Counted from the stretch's first letter, positions 1 to 9,023 are shown. The stretch: DNA of 64,000 nucleotides from Sva-07 sp963707515 (GCA_963707515.1 CAVPQI010000001.1:682001-746000); one strand, 5' to 3'. The notes: a model not told the origin generated them from the letters alone. A program made the numbers and translations.

Positions 1-361
1 ACCGCGTCCCACTCGTCCTCGGTCATGTTGGCGAGCATCCGGTCGCGCAGGATGCCGGCGTTGTTGACGAGACGTCGAGGTCGCCGAACGTCTCGATGGC
101 CTGGTGTCGATCAGGCGCTCGGCGCCGTCCCAGTCGGCGACGTCGTCGCCGTTGGCGACCGCCTCGCCGCCCATCGCTCTGATCTCGTCGACCACCTGCT
201 GGGCGGGCGACCGGTCGCCGCCGCTGCCGTCGACGTCGCCGCCGAGGTCGTTGACGACGACCTTGGCGCCCTGCCGGGCGAGCATCAGCGCGTGCTCACG
301 GCCGATGCCCTCGGCCGGCACCGGTGACGATGACGACGCGGCCTTCGCACAATCCACTCAT
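1..361 (-). CDS. SDR-family dehydrogenase, N-terminal part, frameshifted
   Basis: The gene runs off the left edge. Joined frames read a short-chain dehydrogenase N-terminus: a glycine-rich TGAGRGIG NAD(P)-binding loop near residue 15, then REHALMLARQGAKVVVNDLGG, and NNAGILRDRM near the edge. This is the hydroxysteroid/3-hydroxyacyl-CoA type and closely resembles the intact SDR at 29479-30378. Two single-base errors break the frame: an extra G in the glycine loop near position 308, and a lost base near position 105. A possible Shine-Dalgarno AGAGGAA lies 7 nt before the ATG. The substrate is unknown; a fatty acyl or steroid alcohol is typical for this subgroup. Confidence 0.75.
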
Positions 362-702
362 CCGACCATTCCTCTTTCGCTCGTTGCCCGTGTGCCGTGC
401 GGAATCGGCGCCACCGGTGCACACCGGCCGGGACGCCTGACGAGCGCATCGTAGAGTGACCGACGCGTGCGACTGCCAGCGGACGGGACCCGCCGATCCG
501 CCCGCGCGACGACTGGGCGAGCGCGACGTCGACGATCTCCGGCCACCACGGCGTCACTGACACTGCGTTCCGGTGACGCCGGGTACGTCGAGTTCGTCGG
601 GTGGGCGCCGCCGGATCCACGCCACCCGACTGATGCGCACCAACGCACCCGCTGCGGCGCGGAGGGCGGTGTGGTGACGGGACGGTCGTAACCTCGTTCG
701 CC
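362..702. other. Intergenic region between divergent genes
   Basis: No convincing gene is seen in these 341 bases. A minus-strand TACGAT box at 448-453 could drive the SDR with a roughly 80-nt leader. The plus-strand gene has its own -10 box TAACCT at 689-694. Open frames crossing this stretch have the composition of antisense frames in GC-rich DNA. Confidence 0.4.
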
Positions 703-1947
703 GTGACGACACCGCCTGCCTCCGACTCCGAGCCGCTGCAGGCGGATGTGGTCGTCGTCGGGCTCGGGCCGGCAGGAACGGCAGCGGCGATCGAACTCGC
801 CCGCGCCGGGCGGACCGTGGTGGCGCTCGACAAGGCGACGTTCCCTCGCGACAAGTGCTGCGGCGACGGGTTGACGACGCTCGCCCTGCGCGAGTTGGAG
901 CACCTCGGGTTCCAGCCGGACTCGGTCGCCGACTGGTTCGTGGTCGACGGCGCCGCGCTGCGCTCGCCGAGCGGCCGCGAGGTCGTGATCCCACTGCCGA
1001 CCGACGGCGTCTACGCCGCCGTGGCGCCACGCCTCCAACTCGATGCGGCGCTGGTCGACATCGCCCGTGCCGCCGGCGTCGATGTGCGCGACGGGCACGG
1101 GTTCGTGTCGCTGACGCAGGACGCCGAGCGGGTCACGGTGGTCGCCGACGGCCTGGTGGTCGAGGCCCGCTACCTCATCGCTGCGGATGGCATGTGGAGC
1201 CCGGTGCGCAAGGCGATCGGCGTCCACGAGGCGGGCTATCTCGGCGAGTGGCACGGGTTCCGCCAGTACGCCCGCAACGTCACCGGACCCGCTGCCCACC
1301 AGCTGTACGTGTGGTTCGAAGCCGACTTGATCCCCGGCTACGCCTGGTCGTTCCCGCTCCCGAACGGGCGGGCCAACGTCGGCTTCGGCGTGTTGCGCGA
1401 CGGCGTCCGCAAGGTGCAGGACATGAAGGACCTGTGGGTCGACCTGTTGCAGCGCGACCACGTCGTCGAGGCGCTCGGCGCCGGCTTCGAGCTCGAGGAC
1501 CGACACACGGCGTGGCCGATCCCGGCGCGCATCGACGAGGCCGTGCTGGCCCGCGGCCGCACGCTGTTCGTCGGCGACGCGGCGATGGCCACCGACGTGA
1601 TGACCGGCGAGGGCATCGGCCAGGCGCTGCTCACCGGTCGCCGCGCGGCGGAGGCGATCCTCGCCGCCGGGGCACTGCAGCCCGATCTCGCTGCAACGAT
1701 CTACGACGCCGCCGTCGACCACGAGCTCACTGCGGATCACGTGATGTCGCGGCGACTGGGCGGCCTGCTGGCCCGTTCGTGGGGCGCCCGCGGCGCCATT
1801 CGCGTGGTCGGCGCGAGCGGCACGTGGGGGCGGCGCAACTTCGCCCGATGGATGTTCGAAGACGAGCCGCGGGCGCTGCTGTTGACGCCGCGCCGTTGGC
1901 ACCGCCGGGTGCTCGCCCGACCCGGCGCCTTCGCCCAGCCCGAGTAA
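703..1947 (+). CDS. Geranylgeranyl-reductase-family FAD oxidoreductase
   Basis: This 414-residue flavoprotein belongs to the geranylgeranyl reductase / menaquinone reductase group, which saturates isoprenoid double bonds. It shows an N-terminal dinucleotide fold (VVVGLGPAGTAAAIELARAG, residues about 16-35), the family motif DKCCGDGLT near residue 50, and the second FAD motif GDAAMATDVMTGEGIG near residue 290. The start is GTG 703, chosen because TAACCT (689-694) sits 8 nt upstream as a leaderless -10 box. The TAA stop is embedded in the hairpin that follows. Reduction of the menaquinone side chain, as by mycobacterial MenJ, is a reasonable guess, but no quinone genes are adjacent. Confidence 0.85.
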   Translation: MTTPPASDSEPLQADVVVVGLGPAGTAAAIELARAGRTVVALDKATFPRDKCCGDGLTTLALRELEHLGFQPDSVADWFVVDGAALRSPSGREVVIPLPTDGVYAAVAPRLQLDAALVDIARAAGVDVRDGHGFVSLTQDAERVTVVADGLVVEARYLIAADGMWSPVRKAIGVHEAGYLGEWHGFRQYARNVTGPAAHQLYVWFEADLIPGYAWSFPLPNGRANVGFGVLRDGVRKVQDMKDLWVDLLQRDHVVEALGAGFELEDRHTAWPIPARIDEAVLARGRTLFVGDAAMATDVMTGEGIGQALLTGRRAAEAILAAGALQPDLAATIYDAAVDHELTADHVMSRRLGGLLARSWGARGAIRVVGASGTWGRRNFARWMFEDEPRALLLTPRRWHRRVLARPGAFAQPE

Positions 1948-1980
1948 GCAACGTCTGGGGCCTGTCCCCAACCGTTGCTT
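1946..1980. terminator. Type-1 hairpin between convergent genes
   Basis: Outer arms AAGCAACG (1946-1953) and CGTTGCTT (1973-1980) are perfect complements around an inner GGGG-CCTGT-CCCC stem-loop. On the minus strand the apex reads GGGGACAGGCCCC. The stop codon of the upstream gene overlaps the left arm. There is no T-tract. It probably acts as a bidirectional terminator for the convergent pair. Confidence 0.6.
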
Positions 1981-2002
1981 TCGTTCGGTTCCGAGGGCGC
2001 GT

Positions 2003-3037
2003 TCAGAGGGGTTTGGTGTAGACGGCCTGCATCGAGCGGGGCTCGAAGCCGAGCGACGTGTAGAGGTGGAAGGCGCCGCCTGGGTTGTTGGTGTCGACGC
2101 CGAGCGCCGCTTCGGTCATCCCCCGCTCGCGGATCACCTCGAGGCTCTGCACCAGCAACGCCCCGGCGATCCCGCGGTGACGCCAGTCGCGGTGGGTGGA
2201 GATGTTCTCCGTGTAGCCGCGCCGGTACCCGCGGGCGGCGTTCTCGTCGGCGTTGATGTAGCTCCTGACCTGGCCGACGACCGTGTCACCCGCCCAGGCC
2301 ACCTTCCACAACGACTCGTCGCGCCAGGGGTCGTCGAGGCGCAGGGCGATGTCGGCCTCGGTGGGTTCGTGGAAGTCCCACTCCCCACGAAACGCCTCGA
2401 AGTCGGCCTCGAGGATCTGACGCACCTGGTCGGGCGTGACCGGGCGGACCTCGACGCCGTCGGGCAGCGGGCGGCGCGGGATGTCGTCGAGGTGCGGGCG
2501 GACGAGCTGCGCCCCCCACTCGGTGGCCACGTAGCCGCGTCGCTCGTACCACGACGCGATGCCGGTCGGGGCGACCTCCGGTGCCTCACGAGGTGCCCAC
2601 CCGCGAAAGCGCGTCGGACCCTGGGCCCACGGACGCATGTGCGCTTCGACGCCATCGATCAGCGCACCGACGAGTGACTCGTCGAGATGCGCCGGCAGCG
2701 TCGGGGTGAAGACGATCAGGTCGCGGGTCCCGCCGTCGACGTCCTCGCGCAGCGCCCGTACGTACGCCACCACGCCGTCACCGTCGTCGATCGAACGGTC
2801 CTCGACGAGGGCGATGTCGGTGGCCGGGTCGCAACCATCGAGGTTGGCGTAGCTGACCTCGAACGCCGCAAGCGTCGGCATCTCGTCGTCGCCGGTCGCT
2901 TCGCGGTGGGCCCGCAGCACGCGCACCATCGCCGGATGGTCGGCGCGGCCGACGTAGGGGCGGGCACGGTAGGGCTCCGGGAGCACGAAGCGGTCGGCGA
3001 GATGCGTGCCCGACGCGGCGGGCTCGGCGATGGTCAC
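2003..3037 (-). CDS. GNAT acetyltransferase with two GNAT-like halves
   Basis: This 344-residue protein is about twice the length of a single GNAT domain. The C-terminal half carries a clear acetyl-CoA-binding motif A, STHRDWRHRGIAGALL, followed by LGVDTNNPGGAFHLYTSLGF, a typical GNAT tail. The N-terminal half looks like a degenerate second domain, as in mycothiol synthase and its relatives. The start is GTG 3037; a TAGGGT -10 box lies 6 nt upstream on the minus strand (3044-3049). The substrate cannot be told from the sequence. Confidence 0.8.
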   Translation of the reverse strand: MTIAEPAASGTHLADRFVLPEPYRARPYVGRADHPAMVRVLRAHREATGDDEMPTLAAFEVSYANLDGCDPATDIALVEDRSIDDGDGVVAYVRALREDVDGGTRDLIVFTPTLPAHLDESLVGALIDGVEAHMRPWAQGPTRFRGWAPREAPEVAPTGIASWYERRGYVATEWGAQLVRPHLDDIPRRPLPDGVEVRPVTPDQVRQILEADFEAFRGEWDFHEPTEADIALRLDDPWRDESLWKVAWAGDTVVGQVRSYINADENAARGYRRGYTENISTHRDWRHRGIAGALLVQSLEVIRERGMTEAALGVDTNNPGGAFHLYTSLGFEPRSMQAVYTKPL

Positions 3038-3088
3038 GTCCAGACCCTACGGCGCACCGCCGCGGACCAGGGCACAGCTTTCGTGAGC

Positions 3089-3138
3089 GACAACCTTTGG
3101 TTGACGACTCGATATCGACAACCTAGGGTTGTCGATAT
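3089..3138 (+). promoter_or_regulatory. Promoter covered by two operator palindromes
   Basis: A -35 TTGACG (3101-3106), 17-bp spacer and -10 TAGGGT (3124-3129) place the transcription start at about 3136, beside the ATG at 3137. Two palindromes overlap the promoter. The first is GACAACC-TTT-GGTTGAC (3089-3105). The second has perfect 12-bp arms ATATCGACAACC and GGTTGTCGATAT around TAG (3112-3138) and runs into the start codon. The shared core is GACAACC-N3-GGTTGTC and the centres are 28 bp apart. This layout suggests repression, probably by the HTH protein encoded just downstream. Confidence 0.75.
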
Positions 3139-3865
3139 GACCGATCAGGGACCGAACACACCAACCCCGCCGGCGATCCGTCTCGACGACCTCATCGACG
3201 CCATCTGCCGGGTCCATCCCGACGAGCTCGAACGGTTGACCAGCGCCATCATCGCCGCCGACCACCTCGGTGACGTCGCCGACCACCTCGTCGGTCACTT
3301 CGTCGACCAGGCCCGGCGCTCCGGCCACTCGTGGACCGAGATCGGCCAGGCGATGGGCGTCACCAAGCAGGCGGCACGCAAACGCTTCGTCTCCAAAGGA
3401 CCCGACGACCCCGACGCCCTCGACGCCAGCGACGGGTTCGCCCGTTTCACCCCGCGGGCACGCAGCGCGGTCGGTGCCGCCCACGAGGCGGCTCGCAACG
3501 CGGGCAACGACACGGTCGTCGTCGATCACCTCGTGCTCGGGATGTTGTCCGATCGCGAGGCGATTGCGGCGACGGCGATCGCCGACGCCGGCATCGACCT
3601 CGACGAGCTCGCCGATGCCGCCCGCCGGGCACTGCCGGGCCGTGTCGACGATCCGCCGGCGCTCGTGCCCTACGGCGACGACGCCAAGAAGGCACTGGAG
3701 CTGACGTTCCGCGAGGCGCTCCGTCTCGGCCACAACTACATCGGCACCGAGCATCTCCTGCTGGCGCTGATCGAGGTCGACGACGGTTCCGGCGTGCTCG
3801 CACGTGCCGGGCTCGACAAGCCGACGGTCGAGCGATACGTGGGCGGGGTGCTCGGCGCGCTGTGA
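3137..3865 (+). CDS. HTH protein with C-terminal Clp N-type repeats
   Basis: The 242-residue product begins with a helix-turn-helix-like segment, SWTEIGQAMGVTKQAARKRF (about residues 63-82). A double Clp repeat domain (ClpA/ClpC N-type) follows: FTPRARSAVGAAHEAARNAG with VDHLVLGMLSD, then ALELTFREALRLGHNYIGTEHLLLALIE. There is no AAA ATPase module. Such small HTH-ClpN proteins are common in actinobacteria and are thought to act in proteostasis regulation. The ATG lies inside a perfect operator palindrome and is 7 nt from the -10 box, so the mRNA should be leaderless. Autoregulation is inferred from this layout. Confidence 0.85.
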   Translation: MTDQGPNTPTPPAIRLDDLIDAICRVHPDELERLTSAIIAADHLGDVADHLVGHFVDQARRSGHSWTEIGQAMGVTKQAARKRFVSKGPDDPDALDASDGFARFTPRARSAVGAAHEAARNAGNDTVVVDHLVLGMLSDREAIAATAIADAGIDLDELADAARRALPGRVDDPPALVPYGDDAKKALELTFREALRLGHNYIGTEHLLLALIEVDDGSGVLARAGLDKPTVERYVGGVLGAL

Positions 3866-3916
3866 AACCGGGCGCCCGATCGGTGCCCGGCCGTCACGCC
3901 ACGACGGCCACCGGTC

Positions 3917-4312
3917 TCACGACGACGGCGGTGGTTCCGGTGACGGTGATGACGGTGGTGGCGGGGCCCAGTACTCGACGTCGTCGACGGACCCGCTGAT
4001 CCCGTCGACGTCGATGTCGCCGGGCCCACCGGGCGTCTCGACGACGGTGACGATGTCGTCGTCCTTCGGCGGCGCCTCGTAGATGTCGCGGAGGCCGAGC
4101 ATGGCGCCGGCCATCGCCGCCCCGAGGAGGCCGCCCTTGCGGCGACCCGCTTCGATCGCCGCCAGCCGGCGGGCGGCGGCGCGCTCTTCGGCTTCGATCG
4201 CCGCGACGTCGATGTCGATGTCGATGTCGATGTCGATGCCGAGCTCGCGGTCGAGGCGGGCCGCGTCGGGATCGACCGCGTCCATCTCGTCCGGAGCCTG
4301 GTCGTCGGCCAT
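3917..4312 (-). CDS. Acidic hypothetical protein with Ile-Asp repeats
   Basis: No family is recognised for this 131-residue protein. It has an acidic N-terminus, an IDIDIDIDIDV run from a hexanucleotide repeat (4205-4240), an alanine-rich basic helix (AARRLAAIEAGRRKGG), a short hydrophobic stretch LLGAAMAGAMLGL that may associate with the membrane, and a Pro/Ser-rich tail. Leaderless expression is supported by a -10 TAGGCT (minus strand, 4319-4324) 6 nt before the ATG. It is divergent from the MoxR operon. Gain or loss of repeat units would stay in frame. Confidence 0.6.
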   Translation of the reverse strand: MADDQAPDEMDAVDPDAARLDRELGIDIDIDIDIDVAAIEAEERAAARRLAAIEAGRRKGGLLGAAMAGAMLGLRDIYEAPPKDDDIVTVVETPGGPGDIDVDGISGSVDDVEYWAPPPPSSPSPEPPPSS

Positions 4313-4445
4313 CCGGACAGCCTACGAGCCTGCTCGTGCCCGAGAACCTCGTGACACCGGCGGGCGCGGTCGGTTCCGAGAAGTCGGTGAGACCTCCGTG
4401 GCCTGGCCACCACATCCGACAGGGCACGGCTACCGTCGGCGCGGC

Positions 4446-5540
4446 ATGAGCGAGGCACCGATGATCGACGACACCCCCGAGCGCTCCACACCACCGACGC
4501 CGCTCGGTGCCGCGCCCGCCCCCGCACCACCGGCAGCCCTGGCCGACGATCGGGCCACCGCCGAGACGTTCGAGAAGATCTTCTTCGAGCTGCGCAAGGT
4601 GATCGTCGGACAGACCCGACTGCTCGAGCGGCTGCTCGTCGGGGTGCTCAGCCGCGGCCACTGCCTCCTCGAATCGGTGCCCGGTCTCGCCAAGACGCTG
4701 GCCGCCGAGACCCTCGCCGACGTCGTCGGTGGCAGCTTCGCCCGCATCCAGTTCACCCCCGACCTGTTGCCGTCCGACATCACCGGCACCCGCATCTACC
4801 GCGGCAGCAGTGAGACCTTCGACGTCGAGTTCGGACCCGTGTTCGTCAACTTCCTGCTCACCGACGAGATCAACCGGGCGCCGGCCAAGGTGCAGTCGGC
4901 GCTCCTCGAGGTGATGGCCGAGCAGCAGGTGACGATCGGCGGCATCACCCACCCGGTGCCGAAGCCGTTCTTCGTCGTCGCCACCCAGAACCCGATCGAG
5001 TCCGAGGGCGTCTACCAGCTGCCCGATGCCCAGCGCGACCGCTTCATGATGAAGATCGTCCTCGACTACCCGACCGCCGACGAGGAGCTGACGATCCTCG
5101 ACCGGATGAGCGTCTCGGCGCCGGTCCCCTCGCAGGTGATCTCGCTCGACGAGCTGATCGCCCTGCAGCAACGGGCCGACACGATCTTCGTCGACCGCTC
5201 GGTCTCGCAGTACGCCGTCGATCTCGTGCAGTGCACGCGCACCCCGGACCGCTTCGGACTCAGCGACCTGAGCAGCGTCATCGGGCTCGGCGCCAGCCCA
5301 CGGGCGTCGCTCAACCTCGTCCGCGGCGCCCGCTCGCTGGCGATGCTCCGCGGCCGCTCCTACACCACTCCACAAGACGTCTTCGACCTCGCGCCCGAGG
5401 TGCTCCGCCACCGCTTGCTGTTGACGTACGACGCCCTCGCCCGCGACATCACCGCCGACCACGTGGTGCAGCGCATCCTGGCGACGGTCCCCGCGGCGTG
5501 GGTCTCACCGAAGCCGAACGACGCCGCCCGCCCCGCCTGA
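4446..5540 (+). CDS. MoxR-family AAA ATPase
   Basis: This 364-residue AAA+ protein has the MoxR Walker A variant ESVPGLAKTLAA (Lys83), Walker B LLTDEINRAPAKVQSALLEVM, sensor VVATQNPIE followed by EGVYQLPDAQRDRFMMK, and a C-terminal lid. MoxR ATPases act as chaperones that assemble or activate VWA-domain partners, here the products of the next two genes. The region before about residue 35 is Pro/Ala-rich and poorly conserved. A TACCGT box at 4431-4436, 9 nt before the ATG, suggests a leaderless or nearly leaderless start. Confidence 0.92.
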   Translation: MSEAPMIDDTPERSTPPTPLGAAPAPAPPAALADDRATAETFEKIFFELRKVIVGQTRLLERLLVGVLSRGHCLLESVPGLAKTLAAETLADVVGGSFARIQFTPDLLPSDITGTRIYRGSSETFDVEFGPVFVNFLLTDEINRAPAKVQSALLEVMAEQQVTIGGITHPVPKPFFVVATQNPIESEGVYQLPDAQRDRFMMKIVLDYPTADEELTILDRMSVSAPVPSQVISLDELIALQQRADTIFVDRSVSQYAVDLVQCTRTPDRFGLSDLSSVIGLGASPRASLNLVRGARSLAMLRGRSYTTPQDVFDLAPEVLRHRLLLTYDALARDITADHVVQRILATVPAAWVSPKPNDAARPA

Positions 5541-5580
5541 CGACGATGTCCCCCGTTTCGTCCTGCCCGGATCGCCGCCG

Positions 5581-6594
5581 ATGACGCCGCTCGGCCCCGC
5601 CAGCGTCACGCCGCGCGCCGCGGCGACCGCCGACACGGGCGACAGTCCCTCGCGGCAGCGCGTCGGGTGGGCCGCCGGCCCACCGACGGAGACGGTCGCC
5701 GAGCTGCTGCGCACGCTCGAGCTGACGATCAACGGTCGCCTCGACGGGGTCCTCCACGGCAACCATCAGGGATTGACGCCCGGGCACGGCTCCGAGCCGG
5801 GCGAGGCACGGCTGTACCAACCCGGCGACGACGTGCGGCGCATCGACTGGAACATCACCGCCCGCACGCAGGAGACCCACGTGCGCGAGCAGATCGCCGA
5901 CCGTGACCTCACCGCCTGGCTGGTCGCCGACGCCTCGGCGACGATGCAGTTCGGCACCGTCGCCAACGACAAGGCACAGACGGCGATGGCCGCCGCGGCG
6001 TGCGTCGGCTTCCTGACCGCCCGCAACCAGAACCGCCTCGGTGCGGTGCTCGTCGCCGGACCGTCGATCCACGTCATCCCGCCCCGCGCCGGGGCCAACC
6101 AGGTGCGGGCGATCCTGTCGACGCTCGCCGACCCGCCGCCGTCGGAGGGGCTCGGGCGCGCCGACGTCGCGGCCGCCCTCGACCGCGTCGGGGCGATCGC
6201 CACCCGGCGCGGCTTCGTCGCCGTGATCAGCGACTTCGCCGGCGACCTCTGGCAGCCGGCGATGGCCCGGCTGCGGATGCGCCACGACCTGTTGGCGATC
6301 TCCGTGCACGATCCGCGCGAGTACGACGTCCCGCCGATCGGCCTCGTCGACCTCGTCGACCCGGCGACGGGAGCGGTGCGCGAGGTGCGGGTGACCGCCG
6401 ACGTGCAGCGACGCTTCGCCGCGGCCGCGCAACGCGAGCGCGAACTCCGCACCGATGCCATCGGCCGCGCCGGCGCCGACCTGATCGAACTGTCGACCGA
6501 CGGCGACTGGCTCGGCGCGATCGTCCGCCACACCAAACGCCGCCGGGTACAGGCCGTGCGCGGCGACGCAATCAGCCACGGGAGGATCCGGTGA
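5581..6594 (+). CDS. DUF58 domain protein
   Basis: The 337-residue product carries the DUF58 signature YQPGDDVRRIDWNITART, then a VWA-like beta-alpha region (AWLVADASATMQFGT). DUF58 proteins occur between MoxR and VWA genes and are thought to be client or adaptor proteins of the MoxR ATPase. Its 3' end overlaps the start of the next gene by 4 bp (GTGA), indicating translational coupling. The first 40 or so residues are low-complexity and the true start could be slightly downstream. Confidence 0.88.
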   Translation: MTPLGPASVTPRAAATADTGDSPSRQRVGWAAGPPTETVAELLRTLELTINGRLDGVLHGNHQGLTPGHGSEPGEARLYQPGDDVRRIDWNITARTQETHVREQIADRDLTAWLVADASATMQFGTVANDKAQTAMAAAACVGFLTARNQNRLGAVLVAGPSIHVIPPRAGANQVRAILSTLADPPPSEGLGRADVAAALDRVGAIATRRGFVAVISDFAGDLWQPAMARLRMRHDLLAISVHDPREYDVPPIGLVDLVDPATGAVREVRVTADVQRRFAAAAQRERELRTDAIGRAGADLIELSTDGDWLGAIVRHTKRRRVQAVRGDAISHGRIR

Positions 6595-7571
6595 GCACCG
6601 ACTTCCTCGCCCCGGAACGGTTGTGGCTGCTGCTCGTCGTCGTCGCCCTCGGCGTTGCCTACGTCCTCGTCCTGCGTTGGCGCAAGACGGCGACGGTCCG
6701 CTTCACCCAGGTGGAGCTGCTCGATCGCATCGCCCCGACGCGACCGCGCTGGCGACGCCACGTCGTCGCCGGGGTACAACTGCTCGGGCTGGCGGTGGCC
6801 GTCGTCGCCGTCGCCCGCCCGGTCGAGCGCTCGACCGAGGAGGTCCGCAGCGACGGCCGCATCCTCGTGCTGTTCGACGTGTCGCTGTCGATGGCCTCCG
6901 ACGACGTCGACCCCGACCGGTTCTCCGCCGCCCAGGAGGCGGCGCGTGACTTCGTCGCCGCGGTCGACGACAACGTCGAGGTCGGCTTGATCTCGTTCTC
7001 CGGAGCGGTCAACGTCGACGTCGATCCGACGCTCGACCGGACGGCGATGAACCGCGGGATCGACAACCTCGAGCTCGCCGAGTCGACGGCGATCGGCGAC
7101 GCGCTGGCGGCGGGCAGCCGCCTGCTGGTCAACTCCGCCGACCCGGACGCCGATCCCGACCAGGCGCCGGGCGTCATGGTCGTGCTCAGCGACGGTGAGA
7201 CCACCGTTGGTCGGCTCACGTCGGAGGGTGCCGACGAAGCCGCCGAAGCGAAGATCCCGGTGTACACGATCGCCTTCGGTACCGCGAGCGGCACCATCGC
7301 CGACCCGGAGACGGGCGACATCGTTCCCGTGCCGGTGCGACCCGCCGACCTCGAACTGGTCGCCGAGACGACCGGTGGCGAGTCGTACGTCGCCGAGACC
7401 GGCGACGAGCTGGCAAGCGCCTACGACCAGATCGCCGAGTCGCTCGGTGAGACGATCGGCGAGCCGGTCGACGTGGTCACCGAGCTGACGTGGCGCTGGG
7501 CTCTCGGGGCACTGTTGCTCTTGTCGTTCGCCTGGGCGCTGAGCCTGTGGTGGCTCCGCGGCATGGTCTGA
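6591..7571 (+). CDS. VWA-domain membrane protein (BatA-like)
   Basis: The start is GTG 6591, preceded by GGAGG (6581-6585) and overlapping the previous stop. The 326-residue product has two N-terminal membrane segments (LLLVVVALGVAYVLVL and VAGVQLLGLAVAVVAVA), a von Willebrand A domain with the MIDAS motif DVSLSMAS and a later LSDGETT, and a C-terminal membrane helix (LGALLLLSFAWALSLWW). This is the Aerotolerance BatA topology. With MoxR and DUF58 it completes a three-gene operon; the assembled target is unknown. Confidence 0.9.
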   Translation: MSTDFLAPERLWLLLVVVALGVAYVLVLRWRKTATVRFTQVELLDRIAPTRPRWRRHVVAGVQLLGLAVAVVAVARPVERSTEEVRSDGRILVLFDVSLSMASDDVDPDRFSAAQEAARDFVAAVDDNVEVGLISFSGAVNVDVDPTLDRTAMNRGIDNLELAESTAIGDALAAGSRLLVNSADPDADPDQAPGVMVVLSDGETTVGRLTSEGADEAAEAKIPVYTIAFGTASGTIADPETGDIVPVPVRPADLELVAETTGGESYVAETGDELASAYDQIAESLGETIGEPVDVVTELTWRWALGALLLLSFAWALSLWWLRGMV

Positions 7572-7580
7572 GCCCAATCG

Positions 7581-7895
7581 GGCCGACCAGCCGTGGCCGA
7601 CCACCGGATCGCCGTGAGGCCCGACAATTAGACGCGGCGAGGGAAGCGCCAGCGACGAGCCGTCGTCGGGCCGACCAGCCGTGGCCGACCACCGGATCGC
7701 CGTGAGGCCCGACAATCAGACGCGGCGAGGGAAGCGCCAGCGACGAGCCGTCGTCGGGCCGACCAGCTGTGCCCGACCACCGGATCGCCGTGAGGCCCGA
7801 CAATTAGACGCGGCGAGGGAAGCGCCAGCGACGAGCCGTCGTCGGGCCGACCAGCTGTGGCCGACCACCGGATCGCCGTGAGGCCCGACAATTAG
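7581..7895. repeat. 88-bp tandem repeat, about 3.6 copies
   Basis: Units begin at 7581, 7669, 7757 and 7845, exactly 88 bp apart, and differ at only a few positions. Each unit contains GGCCGACCA twice and a GTCGGGCC...GGCCCGAC inverted repeat. The last partial copy supplies the TAA stop of the downstream minus-strand gene (ATTAG in the unit). The array separates the convergent VWA and LLM genes. It has no spacers and is not a CRISPR. Confidence 0.9.
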
Positions 7896-8936
7896 AGGAG
7901 TGCCCGCAGCTGCTCGATGGTCTTGACGGCGTCGCCACCGACCGGGTTGACCGACAGGTGGGTCACGCCGGCCTCCTTGTACGCCGCGAGGCGCTCCTTG
8001 ACGTAGCCCTCCGGCCCGACGAGGTTCGTCTTCTCCAGCATCTCGGCGGGGACGGCGGCCGCCGCCTCCTCCTTCTTGCCGGCGAGGTAGAGGTCCTGGA
8101 TCTCGATCGCTTCGTCGACGTAGCCGTACTTCTGGCAGATCGTGTTGTAGAAGTTCTTGTCGCGGGCGCCCATGCCACCGACGTACAGGGCGGTCATCGG
8201 GCGGCTGAAGTCGAGGATCCGCTTCTGGGCGTCGCCGGTGAACTCGTCGCCGATGGCGACCATGCCACCGGCGGAGATCTGCAACGGCCCGAGTTCCGGG
8301 TCGCGGTCGGCCTGGCCGGCCTTGAGGTCGTCGCCCCACACGGTCTGGAACTTCTCGGGGTCGAAGAAGATCGGCAGCCAGCCGTCGGCGTGCTTGGCGG
8401 TGTTCTTGACCGACTGACCCATCAGGCTGGCCCAGAAGATCGGCACGTGCTCGCGCACGGGGTGGTTGATGATCTTCAACGGCTTGCCGAGCCCGGTGCC
8501 CTCGCCCTCGGGGAGCGGGATCTTGACGGTCGGGCCGTCGTAGACGACCTTCTCGCGGCGCAGCGTCATGCGGACGACGTTGATGTAGTCGCGGATGCGC
8601 GGCATCGGCTGCTCGTAGGGCACGCCGTGGAACCCTTCGACGACCTGCGGGCCCGAGGCGCCGAGGCCGAGGATGAAGCGACCGTTCGACACGAAGTCGA
8701 GACCGGCGGCGGTCTGCGCCATGCACGTCGCGGTGCGGGAGAAGACGTTGAGGATGCCCGAGCCGATCTCGATCGTCGAGGTCTTGGCGGCGAGGTAGCC
8801 CATCAGCGACACGGCGTCGAAGCTGTAGGCCTCGGGGACCCAGACGACGTCGAGGCCCGCCTTCTCGAGCTCGGACGACGCGCTCGACGTCCTTGTGGAA
8901 GTCACCGGAGTAGTTGATCGACATCGACAGCTTCAT
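7892..8936 (-). CDS. LLM-class F420/flavin-dependent oxidoreductase
   Basis: The protein belongs to the luciferase-like monooxygenase fold: MKLSMSINYSG N-terminus, VVWVPEAYSFDAVSLMGYLAAKTSTIEIGSG with the substrate-barrel strand, FILGLGASGPQVVEGFHG, and a C-terminal TIEQLRALL. Relatives use F420 to reduce or oxidise diverse substrates. A single extra base near 8872 splits the frame after HKDVERVV; both parts match the family. A TATCGT box (minus strand, 8944-8949) 7 nt before the ATG supports the start. The stop lies inside the last copy of the 88-bp repeat. Confidence 0.85.
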
Positions 8937-8985
8937 GAGCGGCACGATAGGTGTCGGCCGTGCGCAGCGTCGCATCGAAGCACCC

Positions 8986-9012
8986 TCACGTCGGGGACGG
9001 ACCCCGGTGTGA
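8986..9012. terminator. Type-1 hairpin downstream of larE
   Basis: GTC-GGGGACGGACCCC-GGT is flanked by TCAC/GTGA. It lies 11 nt after the LarE-like stop (minus strand) and shares the GGGGACRGG apex of the type-1 family. The outer arms are shorter and less perfect than in the other members. Confidence 0.45.
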
Positions 9013-9023
9013 CGAACCGGCGG

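Noticed and set aside
358..1971. Long open frames antisense to real genes, here and at 3894-5462, 5766-7715, 9196-11979 (plus), 24654-26861, 44266-47196 and 56369-58447
   Set aside because: They lie opposite genes with clear domains and have the Arg/Asp/Val/His-rich composition of antisense frames in GC-rich DNA. No motifs were seen in them.
7581..7895. Possible CRISPR array
   Set aside because: The units abut exactly with no variable spacers, and there are no cas genes. The RecB-like nuclease at 32 kb is not a convincing Cas4.
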